Shown here in pieces: positions 54,219 through 63,523 of a stretch of 64,000 nt of DNA; positions within the stretch are counted from its first letter, which is position 1; each line of letters begins with the position of its first letter. This DNA is from Rouxiella silvae (GTDB taxonomy: Bacteria; Pseudomonadota; Gammaproteobacteria; Enterobacterales; Enterobacteriaceae): positions 1 to 64,000 of the forward strand of contig NZ_MRWD01000015.1 in NCBI RefSeq assembly GCF_002093625.1. The letters are read 5' to 3'. The notes beneath the pieces are model-generated. The model was not told the DNA's origin. It did no database searches and was given only the letters and a program-made list of their open reading frames with translations. A program made the position numbers and the translations under genes.

Positions 54219-55532
54219 ATGCAAGCTTCTTCTCTGGACAGCGTACTGCCGGAAAACATCGCCAGATCGAACAAAATAAAACGCATCCAAACCGTTTCAC
54301 TTACCCTGCTGTTCTTGGCCGGGATTATCAACTTTCTCGACCGCGGTTCACTTTCGATTGCTAATCAGGCGATCCGCAGCGATCTAGGCCTTTCTGCAAC
54401 TGAATTTGGTTTTCTGCTGTCAGCGTTTTCTCTCTCCTACGGTATTTCTCAGCTGCCGAGCGGGATCCTGCTTGACCGCTTCGGACCGCGTATTGTGCTT
54501 GGCGGGGGTTTACTGTTTTGGTCGGTGATGCAGGCGCTGGCAGGAAGCGTTAACAGCTTTAGTCATTTCATTATGCTGCGCATCGGGCTTGGCATAGGTG
54601 AAGCACCGTTTATGCCCAGCGGCGTAAAAGTGGTCAATGACTGGTTTAATGTTAAAAAACGTGGCCTGCCGATGGGGATTTTTAACTCATCCACTACATT
54701 AGGTCAGGCGTTTGCACCGCCAATTCTGGTTGCGCTGATGCTGGCCTTCGGTTGGCGAATGATGTTTGTGATCATCGGCGTGGCGGGGATTGCTATCGCC
54801 GTTTGCTGGTATGCGTGGTATCGCAATCGCGAACAGCTGGACCTGTCTGCGCAAGATACCGCCTATCTTGATCAAGGCAGCAAGCCCACGATTAAAACAC
54901 GCCTAAGCCTGCGTGAATGGGGATCGCTTTTTAAACGCCGCACCGTGTGGGGCATGATCCTCGGCTTTAGCGGCGTTAACTATACCGGCTGGCTTTATCT
55001 GGCCTGGTTACCCGGCTATTTGCAAGCCGAACGTGGCCTGAGTCTGGCCAATACAGGCTGGGTTGCGGCGATACCTTTCCTGTTTGGCTCTTTGGGTATG
55101 TTGGTCAACGGCGTAGTCGCTGACCGGTTGGCAAACAAGGGTTATTCGCTGTTAAAAAGCCGCAAGACACTGATTTGCTTCGGGCTGGTCTGCTCGGCGG
55201 CGTGCACTCTGCTGGTCATTCAGTCATCCAGTACCGCCATGGCAGTGGCCTTTATCAGTCTGGCACTGTTCTTTATTCACTTTGCCGGCACCTCTGCCTG
55301 GGGACTGGTTCAAATCATCGCACCTTCACGCATGGTGGCGTCAGTGAGCAGTATCCAGAACTTTGGCAGCTTTATTTTTGCCTCTTTTGCGCCGATCGTT
55401 ACTGGATGGGTGCTCGACACTACCGGCTCATTTAACTGGGCATTAGTGGTTTGCTCTTGCGTCACCTTCGCCGGCGCGCTGTCGTATTTCTTTATCGTTA
55501 AAGACCCCATCGAATCGGCCGAGGCCGTCTAA
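54219..55532 (+). CDS. MFS transporter, anion:cation symporter (hexuronate-like) family
   Basis: 437-residue inner-membrane carrier with about 12 hydrophobic segments. The first cytoplasmic loop reads GILLDRFGPRIVLG (MFS signature), preceded by NFLDRGSLSIANQAIRSDLGLSATEFG, typical of the ACS subfamily that includes ExuT and glucarate/galactonate carriers. Encoded directly before uxuA, so a hexuronate, aldonate or D-mannonate is the likely cargo. Confidence 0.88.
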   Translation: MQASSLDSVLPENIARSNKIKRIQTVSLTLLFLAGIINFLDRGSLSIANQAIRSDLGLSATEFGFLLSAFSLSYGISQLPSGILLDRFGPRIVLGGGLLFWSVMQALAGSVNSFSHFIMLRIGLGIGEAPFMPSGVKVVNDWFNVKKRGLPMGIFNSSTTLGQAFAPPILVALMLAFGWRMMFVIIGVAGIAIAVCWYAWYRNREQLDLSAQDTAYLDQGSKPTIKTRLSLREWGSLFKRRTVWGMILGFSGVNYTGWLYLAWLPGYLQAERGLSLANTGWVAAIPFLFGSLGMLVNGVVADRLANKGYSLLKSRKTLICFGLVCSAACTLLVIQSSSTAMAVAFISLALFFIHFAGTSAWGLVQIIAPSRMVASVSSIQNFGSFIFASFAPIVTGWVLDTTGSFNWALVVCSCVTFAGALSYFFIVKDPIESAEAV

Positions 55533-55583
55533 ACATTGGTAGTGGCGACTTTGCCGCTACCTTGCATTAATGAGGAGTTAAAA

Positions 55584-56765
55584 ATGGAACAAACATGGCG
55601 CTGGTATGGCCCTAACGATCCGGTTTCGCTCGATGATGTGCGTCAGGCTGGCGCAACCGGTGTAGTCACCGCACTGCACCACATTGCCAACGGCGAGGTT
55701 TGGCCGGTCGAGGCGATTAAACAGCGGCAGGCAGAATTGGCGGAAAAAGGATTAGTCTGGTCAGTGGTCGAGAGTATTCCGGTGCATGAAGAGATTAAAA
55801 CCCGCAGCGGGAAGTGTGAACAGCACATCGCCAATTATCAGCAGTCGCTGCGCAATCTTGCTGCCTGTGGTATCACCACCATTTGCTACAACTTTATGCC
55901 GGTACTTGACTGGACCCGCACCGATCTGGGCTACCTGCTGCCCGACGGCTCACGCGCGCTGCGTTTTGACCAGACCGCCTTCGCGGCCTTTGAACTGCAC
56001 ATTTTGCAGCGTGACGGCGCGAAGACAGACTATTCAGCCGAGGAGCAACGTCAGGCGGCAGACTATTTTGCCGCCATGTCAGCGCAAGAGACTGCGACAC
56101 TGACTGCCAATATCATCGCCGGTCTACCCGGTGCCGAAGAGGGCTACACGCTGGACCAGTTCCGCGCGCGTTTAGCAACTTATGACGGCATCGACAAGGC
56201 CGGTTTGCGCGAAAATCTGGCCTATTTCCTGCGCGCCATCGTACCGATTGCTGAGCAGCACGGCCTGCGTCTGGCGGTACATCCTGATGACCCACCGCGC
56301 CCTATCCTCGGCCTGCCCCGCATCGTTTCAACCATTGAAGATATGCACTGGCTGAAAGAAACGGTGGACAGCGTGCACAACGGGTTTACCTTTTGCACCG
56401 GTTCGTATGGCGTTCGTGAAGACAACGACCTGGTAAAAATGCTCGATACCTTCGCCGACCGGGTTCATTTTATTCATCTACGCGCCACCTCGCGTGAGGC
56501 TACGCCGGGCAGCTTTCATGAGGCAGATCACCTTGACGGCGACGTGGATATGGTGGCGATTATCAAATCGATTCTTACCGAGGAGCAGCGTCGCCGAGGT
56601 GCCAATGATTTGCGCCCGATTCCGATGCGTCCGGATCACGGCCACCAGATGCTTGACGACCTGAAGAAGAAAACCAATCCAGGCTACTCAGCGATAGGTC
56701 GATTACGTGGACTTGCTGAACTGAGGGGCGTAGAACGCGCGTTAAAGCAGACGTTAGGGCTCTGA
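55584..56765 (+). CDS. uxuA: D-mannonate dehydratase
   Basis: Converts D-mannonate to 2-keto-3-deoxy-D-gluconate in hexuronate catabolism; TIM-barrel, metal-dependent, cytoplasmic. The protein begins [16 protein letters not shown] and keeps [47 protein letters not shown] and MRPDHGHQM, all characteristic. 393 residues from ATG 55584, chosen for its GAGGAG and family N-terminus; a longer frame from 55536 has neither. uxuB is not next to it. Confidence 0.95.
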   Translation: MEQTWRWYGPNDPVSLDDVRQAGATGVVTALHHIANGEVWPVEAIKQRQAELAEKGLVWSVVESIPVHEEIKTRSGKCEQHIANYQQSLRNLAACGITTICYNFMPVLDWTRTDLGYLLPDGSRALRFDQTAFAAFELHILQRDGAKTDYSAEEQRQAADYFAAMSAQETATLTANIIAGLPGAEEGYTLDQFRARLATYDGIDKAGLRENLAYFLRAIVPIAEQHGLRLAVHPDDPPRPILGLPRIVSTIEDMHWLKETVDSVHNGFTFCTGSYGVREDNDLVKMLDTFADRVHFIHLRATSREATPGSFHEADHLDGDVDMVAIIKSILTEEQRRRGANDLRPIPMRPDHGHQMLDDLKKKTNPGYSAIGRLRGLAELRGVERALKQTLGL

Positions 56766-56886
56766 TTTTCATTTGAAAATTTTTTATCGCAAAAATTCAA
56801 TGTTTAAATCTTAACAGCATTGAACACTGAGAATATTTTGCAGTTTTAATGCATCAATGTGCATTTGGCGCACAGCGACGCAACCG

Positions 56887-56930
56887 GGCAAGAGGTGGAA
56901 AGCGCACCTCTTGCCTCTCTACGCTTTTTG
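56887..56930 (+). terminator. Hairpin, probable terminator downstream of uxuA
   Basis: GGCAAGAGGT (56887-56896) is perfectly inverted as ACCTCTTGCC (56906-56915). A TTTTT run follows about 10 bases later, so it is a reasonable but not ideal intrinsic terminator. Confidence 0.6.
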
Positions 56931-57369
56931 TCCTCATTGATGAATGCCATTCTCATGTTTGTAATGTTTATGAGTAACATCGAGCGTGGCAGTCTGAATC
57001 CGTCAATTGAGTTTTAAATAAAAGTTTAATCGGGATTCAGGTCGTTTTCTTACTTCTGGAAAAAATCAGAAATTACTCTACTCTTTAAGGAAAACTCTGA
57101 ATAAAATCATAAGCGGCACAATAAATCCTTCTTTTATAACCCTTTCCTGATGACCATAAATTCATTCCGAACAGCCTGATCTTGATAACCACATCTCAGT
57201 CCACGGTTCACAGTCCTGATACGATAAAAACCTGTAACTTAAAATAACTGCCCATTAATTGCATACAGGATTTTAATAGACGATCAAAGTTTACATCTTC
57301 ATCGTAATAAATATTATGTCGCATCAACACGATATAACCAATAAAAACACGCTATCATTAGGAGGGGGA
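56931..57369. other. AT-rich intergenic region without gene
   Basis: About 440 bases of increasingly AT-rich sequence before the unknown gene at 57370. No gene, hairpin with T-run or recognisable operator seen. The sharp composition change is consistent with the edge of an acquired segment. Confidence 0.45.
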
Positions 57370-58503
57370 ATGTATTCTATAGGAAAAAATACGATCTGCA
57401 CTTCAGCACCTGTTGCAAAGCTCTCCTCTGCAGCATTAACAATGGCGAGTATTCCTTCAAGGATAAATTCTATTAACCCGTCACAGGTATTCGGTCCGCT
57501 ATCTAACCATCCTGAACCTTTCACTCAACCGTCAGGTTACAGCGGACATCAGCATGTTTATAAGCAGTCAATGATGTCAGTAGGAACTCGGCCGTTTCCT
57601 GCGATACGCCAGATGGGAGAACATACCAGAACATCTTTCCCTGACCCTCTCACGAGCAGAGATCGACGTAAACAACAAGCCCCCCGTAGGGTTCCTCAAG
57701 CTAGAAATGAACCTGGACAAAGTAAAAGTAATAAAATTACTCCAGATGAGTTCTCTAAGAACCGCATGAAATACATCAGCCTCTTAACAACTAAATTCAA
57801 TTATTTAGTCAAGAAATCTGAACGTGAGAGAAACACCACACCTCATAGTGAAAGACTTATGCTTACGACGGCCCTTTTATATCACTTACCTATTGAAAAC
57901 CACAGCGTAGTATCTGAAATTGCAAAAGGAACGTATCTTGATGAAGGAATAATGCTGGCTGCAGTTCCTGCTATCCTTGCAAAGTATAAAAAAAACAAAT
58001 TAAATAACTTACTTTTAGAAAAGCGGATGACTTTACCGGTTAAAGAAATAAGTGAGAAAAAACTGACAACAATGATCGCTAAAGGATTATCAAAAATAGA
58101 CGATACTGCACCCCAAAGGCAATCACCTCCTACAATCAACGCATTTCAACCACGAAGGAATGAAGTTGAGGTTATTACACTGTCGGAACCTTCAGACTCA
58201 GACTGTTTGACTCAAACTTCAATATTGAAAGAGCAAAGTTTTAACTTTAATAAGCAGTTAAACTATATAAAGAGTAACGTAAACGCATATGAAATATTAA
58301 AATTTTCTAGATCCGTTATTGGTATAACAAAAAACGACGCTCATTCAGTCGGAAAGTTTATTCCAAACATTATTGACTCATCAATTGACAAGCTCAATGA
58401 ATTAGGCCTGATTGAAGAGAGCAATCGCCGGTTTTATTTGTCAGACTCTGGAGTTAGCCTCTTAAAGGCATTAAAAAAATCTTCTAAAAGAAGCAGAATT
58501 TGA
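57370..58503 (+). CDS. Unknown protein with low-complexity N-terminus and possible C-terminal winged helix
   Basis: I do not recognise this protein. The first 140 residues are rich in Pro, Ser, Gln and Arg with no signal peptide and look disordered. A helical middle part (about 145-230) follows, then a polar linker. The C-terminal 70 residues include IIDSSIDKLNELGLIEESNRRFYLSDSGVSLLKAL, which resembles the last helix and wing of a MarR-like winged helix. ATG 57370 is preceded by AGGAGGGGG; a frame from ATG 57316 exists but its GGG residues are encoded by that ribosome-binding site. AT-rich, probably acquired. It could be a DNA-binding or injected effector-like protein; no function is claimed. 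Confidence 0.65.
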   Translation: MYSIGKNTICTSAPVAKLSSAALTMASIPSRINSINPSQVFGPLSNHPEPFTQPSGYSGHQHVYKQSMMSVGTRPFPAIRQMGEHTRTSFPDPLTSRDRRKQQAPRRVPQARNEPGQSKSNKITPDEFSKNRMKYISLLTTKFNYLVKKSERERNTTPHSERLMLTTALLYHLPIENHSVVSEIAKGTYLDEGIMLAAVPAILAKYKKNKLNNLLLEKRMTLPVKEISEKKLTTMIAKGLSKIDDTAPQRQSPPTINAFQPRRNEVEVITLSEPSDSDCLTQTSILKEQSFNFNKQLNYIKSNVNAYEILKFSRSVIGITKNDAHSVGKFIPNIIDSSIDKLNELGLIEESNRRFYLSDSGVSLLKALKKSSKRSRI

Positions 58504-58575
58504 CGTAGAGGTTGCCGATTTTTATCCGATGCTAATGTTCACGGACTGAGACTTACGCGGTGTGAGCGAATTATC

Positions 58576-58621
58576 GGGGTCTTGGCGCTGCCCAGTAAGC
58601 GCAGCGCAGGCCTTAGACCCC
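58576..58621. repeat. Nested inverted repeat element
   Basis: GGGGTCT (58576-58582) pairs with AGACCCC (58615-58621), and inside it GCGCTGC (58585-58591) pairs with GCAGCGC (58601-58607). The core AGTAAGCGCAGCGCA is related to that at 15440-15460. It lies between the convergent unknown gene and the dipeptidase. Confidence 0.65.
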
Positions 58622-58636
58622 CTCCTTATGAAACGG

Positions 58637-59761
58637 TCACTGCCCCCAAGTGCGTTCTAACACATTTACCCAGTTCTTATGGCAAATATTTTCCAGCACC
58701 TGCTGGTTGTATCCCGCTTTACGCAATGCCGCGACCAGCTTGGTCAGGCCTCGCACGTCAACCATGTCCGGCGTTAAAGTTACGCCATCAAAGTCAGAGC
58801 CGAACCCCACGTTGTTTTCACCCAATTTTTCAACCAGATAATCGACGTGGCGTACCATTTCGTCAACAGTGGCGTCAGCCGATTTTTGGCCATCTTCGCG
58901 CAGGAATGACATGCCGAAATTAACGCCAACAAAGCCGTTGCTCTCTTTAATAGCCGCAAGCTGTTTGTCAGTTAGGTTACGCGATTGAGCACTCAAGGTA
59001 TGCGCGTTTGAGTGGCTGGCCACCAGCGGTGCATCACTGTGTTGCGCGACCTGCCAAAAGCCTTTTTCATCGAGGTGCGACAGGTCGACCATAATGCGTT
59101 TCTGGTTGCAGGCCTTCACCAGCTTGATGCCCAACTCGGTAAGACCTGGGCCAATGTCCGGCGTTGAAGGGAATTTGAACGGCACGCCGTGGCCAAAAAT
59201 GTTTGGTCGGCTCCAGACCGGTCCAATCGAGCGCAGGCCCATGGCGTAAAACACGTCGAGCAGGTAAAGGTCGGGGTCAATCGCCTCCGCGCCTTCTATA
59301 TGCATAACTACAGCTAATGCCTGATTTTGTATCGACTGACGAATTTCTGCGGCGTTTCGGCAGATTTTTACCGCGCCTGCGGAAGCTTTTTCAATGCGCA
59401 GTAAAAACGCCATCATGCCAATTGTGATGTCGCGCGCAGAATTCAAATCTGGTGTAGGAGAAAAATCAGGATGTTTATTAACACCTTCGAGCAAGAATCG
59501 AGTGTCTATACCCGAACTCGGCACGATACTTGCTTGTTCAGCTAGGTCAGGGAACGTTGGAGAGGGTACATAGGCCGCAAACAGGCCTCCAGCAAAGCCT
59601 GCCTCACGACAGCGCGACAGGTCCATTTGTCCGCAAGCGGGTCCTTCGAGGAATGCCTGCTCTGGATTTTGGCGATGATTTAACCAAAGTTGCATTAAAA
59701 CATCGTTATGTCCGTCAAATACCGGCACCAGGCTTTCAGTTTCATTGACTTTGCTATTCAT
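58637..59761 (-). CDS. Membrane dipeptidase (M19 family)
   Basis: 374-residue zinc dipeptidase of the M19 (renal dipeptidase-like) family. Metal ligands are placed by FDGHNDVLMQL (His-x-Asp, about 16-18), VMHIEGAEAIDP (Glu), SHSNAHTL and the C-terminal GFGSDFDGV. No signal peptide, so cytoplasmic. Such enzymes cleave dipeptides, often with a D-residue at the C-terminus. It is divergent from a peptide ABC importer operon, implying that the imported peptide is its substrate. Confidence 0.9.
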   Translation of the reverse strand: MNSKVNETESLVPVFDGHNDVLMQLWLNHRQNPEQAFLEGPACGQMDLSRCREAGFAGGLFAAYVPSPTFPDLAEQASIVPSSGIDTRFLLEGVNKHPDFSPTPDLNSARDITIGMMAFLLRIEKASAGAVKICRNAAEIRQSIQNQALAVVMHIEGAEAIDPDLYLLDVFYAMGLRSIGPVWSRPNIFGHGVPFKFPSTPDIGPGLTELGIKLVKACNQKRIMVDLSHLDEKGFWQVAQHSDAPLVASHSNAHTLSAQSRNLTDKQLAAIKESNGFVGVNFGMSFLREDGQKSADATVDEMVRHVDYLVEKLGENNVGFGSDFDGVTLTPDMVDVRGLTKLVAALRKAGYNQQVLENICHKNWVNVLERTWGQ

Positions 59762-60006
59762 AAAAAAGGTCTACCCTTGGTTAAGCACGACAGGAATCAA
59801 TCAGCCCTCGCTCTTAAAAGGTGCAATTCATTTCTGAATCGCACCAATGATGAGCAGAATTTCACATTATATTTTCTTGTGAAAAACGGCGCATGCTGGC
59901 GCAGCTGTGATGGCGTCCATTAGAGACAAAGCGCAGCGAACAAGTCAAGGGTTAGAAAACATAATTTTAAATTTTAAGTATATATATCAACACGATGGGA
60001 GTCATC

Positions 60007-61602
60007 ATGGTCACAAGGCGTAATTTTATTACCGGTTTTTCAGCCATTCCAGTTTTATCATATTTGAGTTTCAACAATGTTTTCGCCGCCACCCCAAAAT
60101 CAATACTGGTGATGGCAATTCAGTTGGACATCATTACCAGCCTTGACCCGCATGAATCCTTCGAATCTGTCGGTAGCGAAGTGACCGGCAATATGTATCA
60201 ACAACTGGTGAAACCTAAACTCACCGCCGCAGACGAAATTGAAGGCGACCTGGCCCTGTCGTGGACCACTTCTGACGATAAAAAAACCTTCACCTTTAAA
60301 ATGGATCCGAAAGCCAAATTTGCCGACGGCACGCCGGTCACCGCCTCGGATGCCGCATTCTCGCTGCAACGCGTCGTTAAGCTTGATAAAAGCCCAGCCT
60401 ATATCATCAATCAGTTTGGTTACACAAAAGACAACGTTGAACAGATGATCACTGCCCCTGACGAGCAAACGCTGGTGATTACTACGACTGAACCGGCGTC
60501 TGAGTCCTTCCTCCTTTACTGTCTGTCGGCCAACGTTGGCAGCATCGTGCAAAAATCCGCCTGCATGACCAATCAGAAAGGCGACGACTTGGGTAACGCC
60601 TGGCTGAAGACCAACAGCGCCGGATCCGGTGCCTTTAAGCTGCGCACCTGGAAGGTCAGTGAAACGGTTATTCTCGAAAGCAATAAAAACAATCCGCACG
60701 CCGGTAAAATTGAGCGCGTGATTATGCGCCACATCGTTGACCCTTCTGCACAACTGCTGATGCTGCAAAAAGGCGATATTGATATTGCGCGTAACCTGAC
60801 GACCGAGCAGTTGCGTCCACTAAAAGATGACAAAAATTTCACGCTGGTGCAGAAAGGCATTGCGGGTACGTTAATGGTTTCAGGCAATGTGGCACACCCT
60901 AACCTGTCGAAACCGCAGGTGTGGCAGGCGATTAAATGGGCGATTGATTACGAAGGTATTCAACAACACATTATTCCATTGACCCATAAGATTCATCAGA
61001 GCTTCCTGCCAGAAGGTTTCCCGGCAGCGGTGAACGCTATTATGTACAAACGCGACGTGGCTAAAGCCAAAGCGCTGCTGGCCGAAGCCGGATTCCCTAA
61101 TGGTTTTGAGATAACGCTCGACCATTACTCCGCCTCGCCGTCTACCGATATCGCGCAGGCCATTCAGTCCAATCTGGGTGAAATCGGCATTAAAGTCACG
61201 CTGCTGGCCGCAGAAAGCCGTCAGGTTCTGACCAAGATGCGTGCCCGTCAACAGCAGTTGGCGCTGACTCAGTGGGGTGCCGACTATTTTGACCCCAACT
61301 CCAACGCCGAAGCGTTCTGCAGCAACCCTGACAACAGCGACAAAGCCAAGAGCCGCACGCTGGCGTGGCGCTGTAGCTGGCAGGATAAGGCGATTTCTGA
61401 CCTCAGCACCCAGGCCCTGCACGAGTCTGACCCTGCGACCCGCATCAAACTTTATGAGCAGCTGCAGACGCAGCATATGGAAAGCAGCCCGTTCATGATT
61501 ATGTTCCAGCCGACGCTGACCGCCGCCTGCCGCCACGACATCACCGGCGTGGTATTAACTGTCATGAGCACCAGCCCATACGAGAAGGTTGTTAAAGCGT
61601 GA
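60007..61602 (+). CDS. Peptide ABC transporter substrate-binding protein
   Basis: 531-residue family-5 (DppA/OppA-like) periplasmic binding protein. The N-terminus MVTRRNFITGFSAIP is a twin-arginine-type signal with hydrophobic core, ending about residue 30 (NNVFAA). The mature part has the family pattern: DIITSLDPHES, MYQQLVKPKL, WTTSDDKKTFTFKMDPKAKFADGTPVTASDAAFSLQR. ATG 60007 has GGGAG 5 bases upstream; ATG 59995 is less likely. Its stop overlaps the permease GTG. First gene of an importer operon of DppABCD type. Confidence 0.92.
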   Translation: MVTRRNFITGFSAIPVLSYLSFNNVFAATPKSILVMAIQLDIITSLDPHESFESVGSEVTGNMYQQLVKPKLTAADEIEGDLALSWTTSDDKKTFTFKMDPKAKFADGTPVTASDAAFSLQRVVKLDKSPAYIINQFGYTKDNVEQMITAPDEQTLVITTTEPASESFLLYCLSANVGSIVQKSACMTNQKGDDLGNAWLKTNSAGSGAFKLRTWKVSETVILESNKNNPHAGKIERVIMRHIVDPSAQLLMLQKGDIDIARNLTTEQLRPLKDDKNFTLVQKGIAGTLMVSGNVAHPNLSKPQVWQAIKWAIDYEGIQQHIIPLTHKIHQSFLPEGFPAAVNAIMYKRDVAKAKALLAEAGFPNGFEITLDHYSASPSTDIAQAIQSNLGEIGIKVTLLAAESRQVLTKMRARQQQLALTQWGADYFDPNSNAEAFCSNPDNSDKAKSRTLAWRCSWQDKAISDLSTQALHESDPATRIKLYEQLQTQHMESSPFMIMFQPTLTAACRHDITGVVLTVMSTSPYEKVVKA

Positions 61603-62612
61603 GCAAGAGACTCAATAGTTTTCTGAGTACCTGCATCAGCGTTTGTCTTACTTTGTTTGGCCTGTCGGTTATTACCTTCTTCATTGGCAGGGTAATGCCG
61701 ACAGATCCGGTGCTGGCCGCAGTGGGCGATAATGCGCCGGAATCGGTAGTCGAACGTGTACGTCATGAAATGGGGCTGGATCAGCCCCTTTGGATGCAGT
61801 TTTTACACTATCTCAGCCAGTTGGCGCACGGCGACCTCGGCCGCTCTGCACTAACCTCCAATCTGGTCACCAGTGATATTGCGCGCTACTTCCCCGCTAC
61901 GCTCGAGCTTGCCACCGCCGCGATTATTATCGCGGCGGTCATCGGCATTCCACTTGGCGTGTGGGCGGCAACGCGTCAGGGAAGCTGGATTGACCAGACC
62001 ATTCGCGTGGTGTGCCTCGCAGGACACTCGTTGCCGGTATTCGTGCTGGCGTTACTCAGCCTGCTGATTTTCTATTCAGTGCTGGGTATTGCGCCGGGTC
62101 CAGGCCGTCAGGACATCATTTATCAGGACATGATCCCGCAGGTGACCGGACTGCTCACGGTGGACTCGCTGCTGGCGGGAGACACCGGTGCGTTCTGGGA
62201 TGCGCTGGCGCACATGGTGCAGCCGGTGCTGATTCTGGCCTATTTCAGCATGGCCTATATCACCCGCATGACCCGCACCTTCATGCTCAACGCACTCAGC
62301 GGGGAATACGTGATAACCGCGCGGGCCAAAGGGCTGTCTGCCCGTCGGGTTATCTGGAAGCATGCGTTCCCGACGGTCGGCGTTCAGCTGATTACCGTGC
62401 TGGCGCTGACCTATGCCGGGCTGCTTGAGGGCGCGGTGGTGACAGAAAATGTCTTCTCGTGGCCGGGTCTCGGCCAGTACCTCACCGTTTCGCTAATGAA
62501 TGCCGACATGAACCCGGTCATCGGTTCTACCTTGCTGATTGGCGCCATTTATGTGCTGCTCAATCTGCTGGCCGACCTTCTCTATCGACTTCTGGATCCT
62601 CGCGTAAAATGA
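61599..62612 (+). CDS. Peptide ABC transporter permease, DppB-like
   Basis: 337-residue first permease with GTG start overlapping the binding-protein stop (GTGA). It has the family start (FLSTCISVCLTLFGLSVITFFIGRVMPTDP), GLDQPLWMQFLHYL and the EAA loop TARAKGLSARRVIWKHAFPTVG. Stop overlaps the next gene by 4 bases. Confidence 0.93.
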   Translation: MSKRLNSFLSTCISVCLTLFGLSVITFFIGRVMPTDPVLAAVGDNAPESVVERVRHEMGLDQPLWMQFLHYLSQLAHGDLGRSALTSNLVTSDIARYFPATLELATAAIIIAAVIGIPLGVWAATRQGSWIDQTIRVVCLAGHSLPVFVLALLSLLIFYSVLGIAPGPGRQDIIYQDMIPQVTGLLTVDSLLAGDTGAFWDALAHMVQPVLILAYFSMAYITRMTRTFMLNALSGEYVITARAKGLSARRVIWKHAFPTVGVQLITVLALTYAGLLEGAVVTENVFSWPGLGQYLTVSLMNADMNPVIGSTLLIGAIYVLLNLLADLLYRLLDPRVK

Positions 62613-63523
62613 CCAGCTTAACTTCACGACCGGGGTCTCGGGCCTGGCTGCTCGATGAAACTCCTAAAACACGCACGCAGGCGGTATGGGGCAGACGCTA
62701 CCGCATCTGGCTCGGTTTGCGCGCTAACCCGCTGGCGCTGATTGGCCTTATTACCGTGCTCATCGTGTTGGCGATTTCGCTCTGTGCGCCGCTGCTCACC
62801 CAATATCATCCGGGGGATCAGGATCTCGCAAACCGACTGGCCAAACCCTCTGCGCTGCATCTTCTGGGCACTGACGAACTAGGCCGCGATACGCTGAGCC
62901 GCATACTTTACGGCGGTCGCATCACCCTCGGCATGGTCATTATCGTGGTCGCGATTGTGGCCCCGCTCGGTCTGCTGATTGGCTGCGTGGCAGGTTACGC
63001 GGGCGGGTTGATTGACCGTATTCTGATGCGTATCACCGACGTGTTTCTGGCTTTCCCACGTTTGATTTTGGCGCTGGCCTTCGTGGCTGCATTAAGGCCA
63101 GGCATAGAGAGCGCGATACTCGCGATTGCCCTCACCGCTTGGCCGCCCTACGCGCGTCTCGCCCGCGCTGAAACCATGCAGGTGCGCGGCACGGACTATA
63201 TCGCCGCCTGCCGCTTAACCGGCGCAACGCCAGCGCGCATCATTATGCGTCACATCATGCCACTGTGCGTGCCGAGTCTGGTGGTGCGCGTGACGCTGGA
63301 TATGAGTTCAATCATTATCACCGCCGCCAGCCTGGGCTTTTTGGGCATGGGCGCACAGCCGCCTTCGCCGGAATGGGGTGCGATGATTGCCACCGCGCGC
63401 CGTTTCCTGTTTAGCGAATGGTGGGTGCCGCTTATTCCGGCTATCGCTATTTTTGTCACCTCGTTGGCCTTTAACTTTCTCGGCGATGGTTTACGTGACG
63501 TCCTCGATCCTAAGGAACGCTAA
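62609..63523 (+). CDS. Peptide ABC transporter permease, DppC-like
   Basis: 304-residue second permease, starting at ATG 62609 in an ATGA overlap; the longer frame from 62459 only shadows the upstream gene. It has the N-terminal polar segment, LHLLGTDELGRDTLSRILYGGRITL and the EAA loop DYIAACRLTGATPARIIMRHIMPLCVP, typical of DppC/OppC. Confidence 0.93.
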   Translation: MTSLTSRPGSRAWLLDETPKTRTQAVWGRRYRIWLGLRANPLALIGLITVLIVLAISLCAPLLTQYHPGDQDLANRLAKPSALHLLGTDELGRDTLSRILYGGRITLGMVIIVVAIVAPLGLLIGCVAGYAGGLIDRILMRITDVFLAFPRLILALAFVAALRPGIESAILAIALTAWPPYARLARAETMQVRGTDYIAACRLTGATPARIIMRHIMPLCVPSLVVRVTLDMSSIIITAASLGFLGMGAQPPSPEWGAMIATARRFLFSEWWVPLIPAIAIFVTSLAFNFLGDGLRDVLDPKER

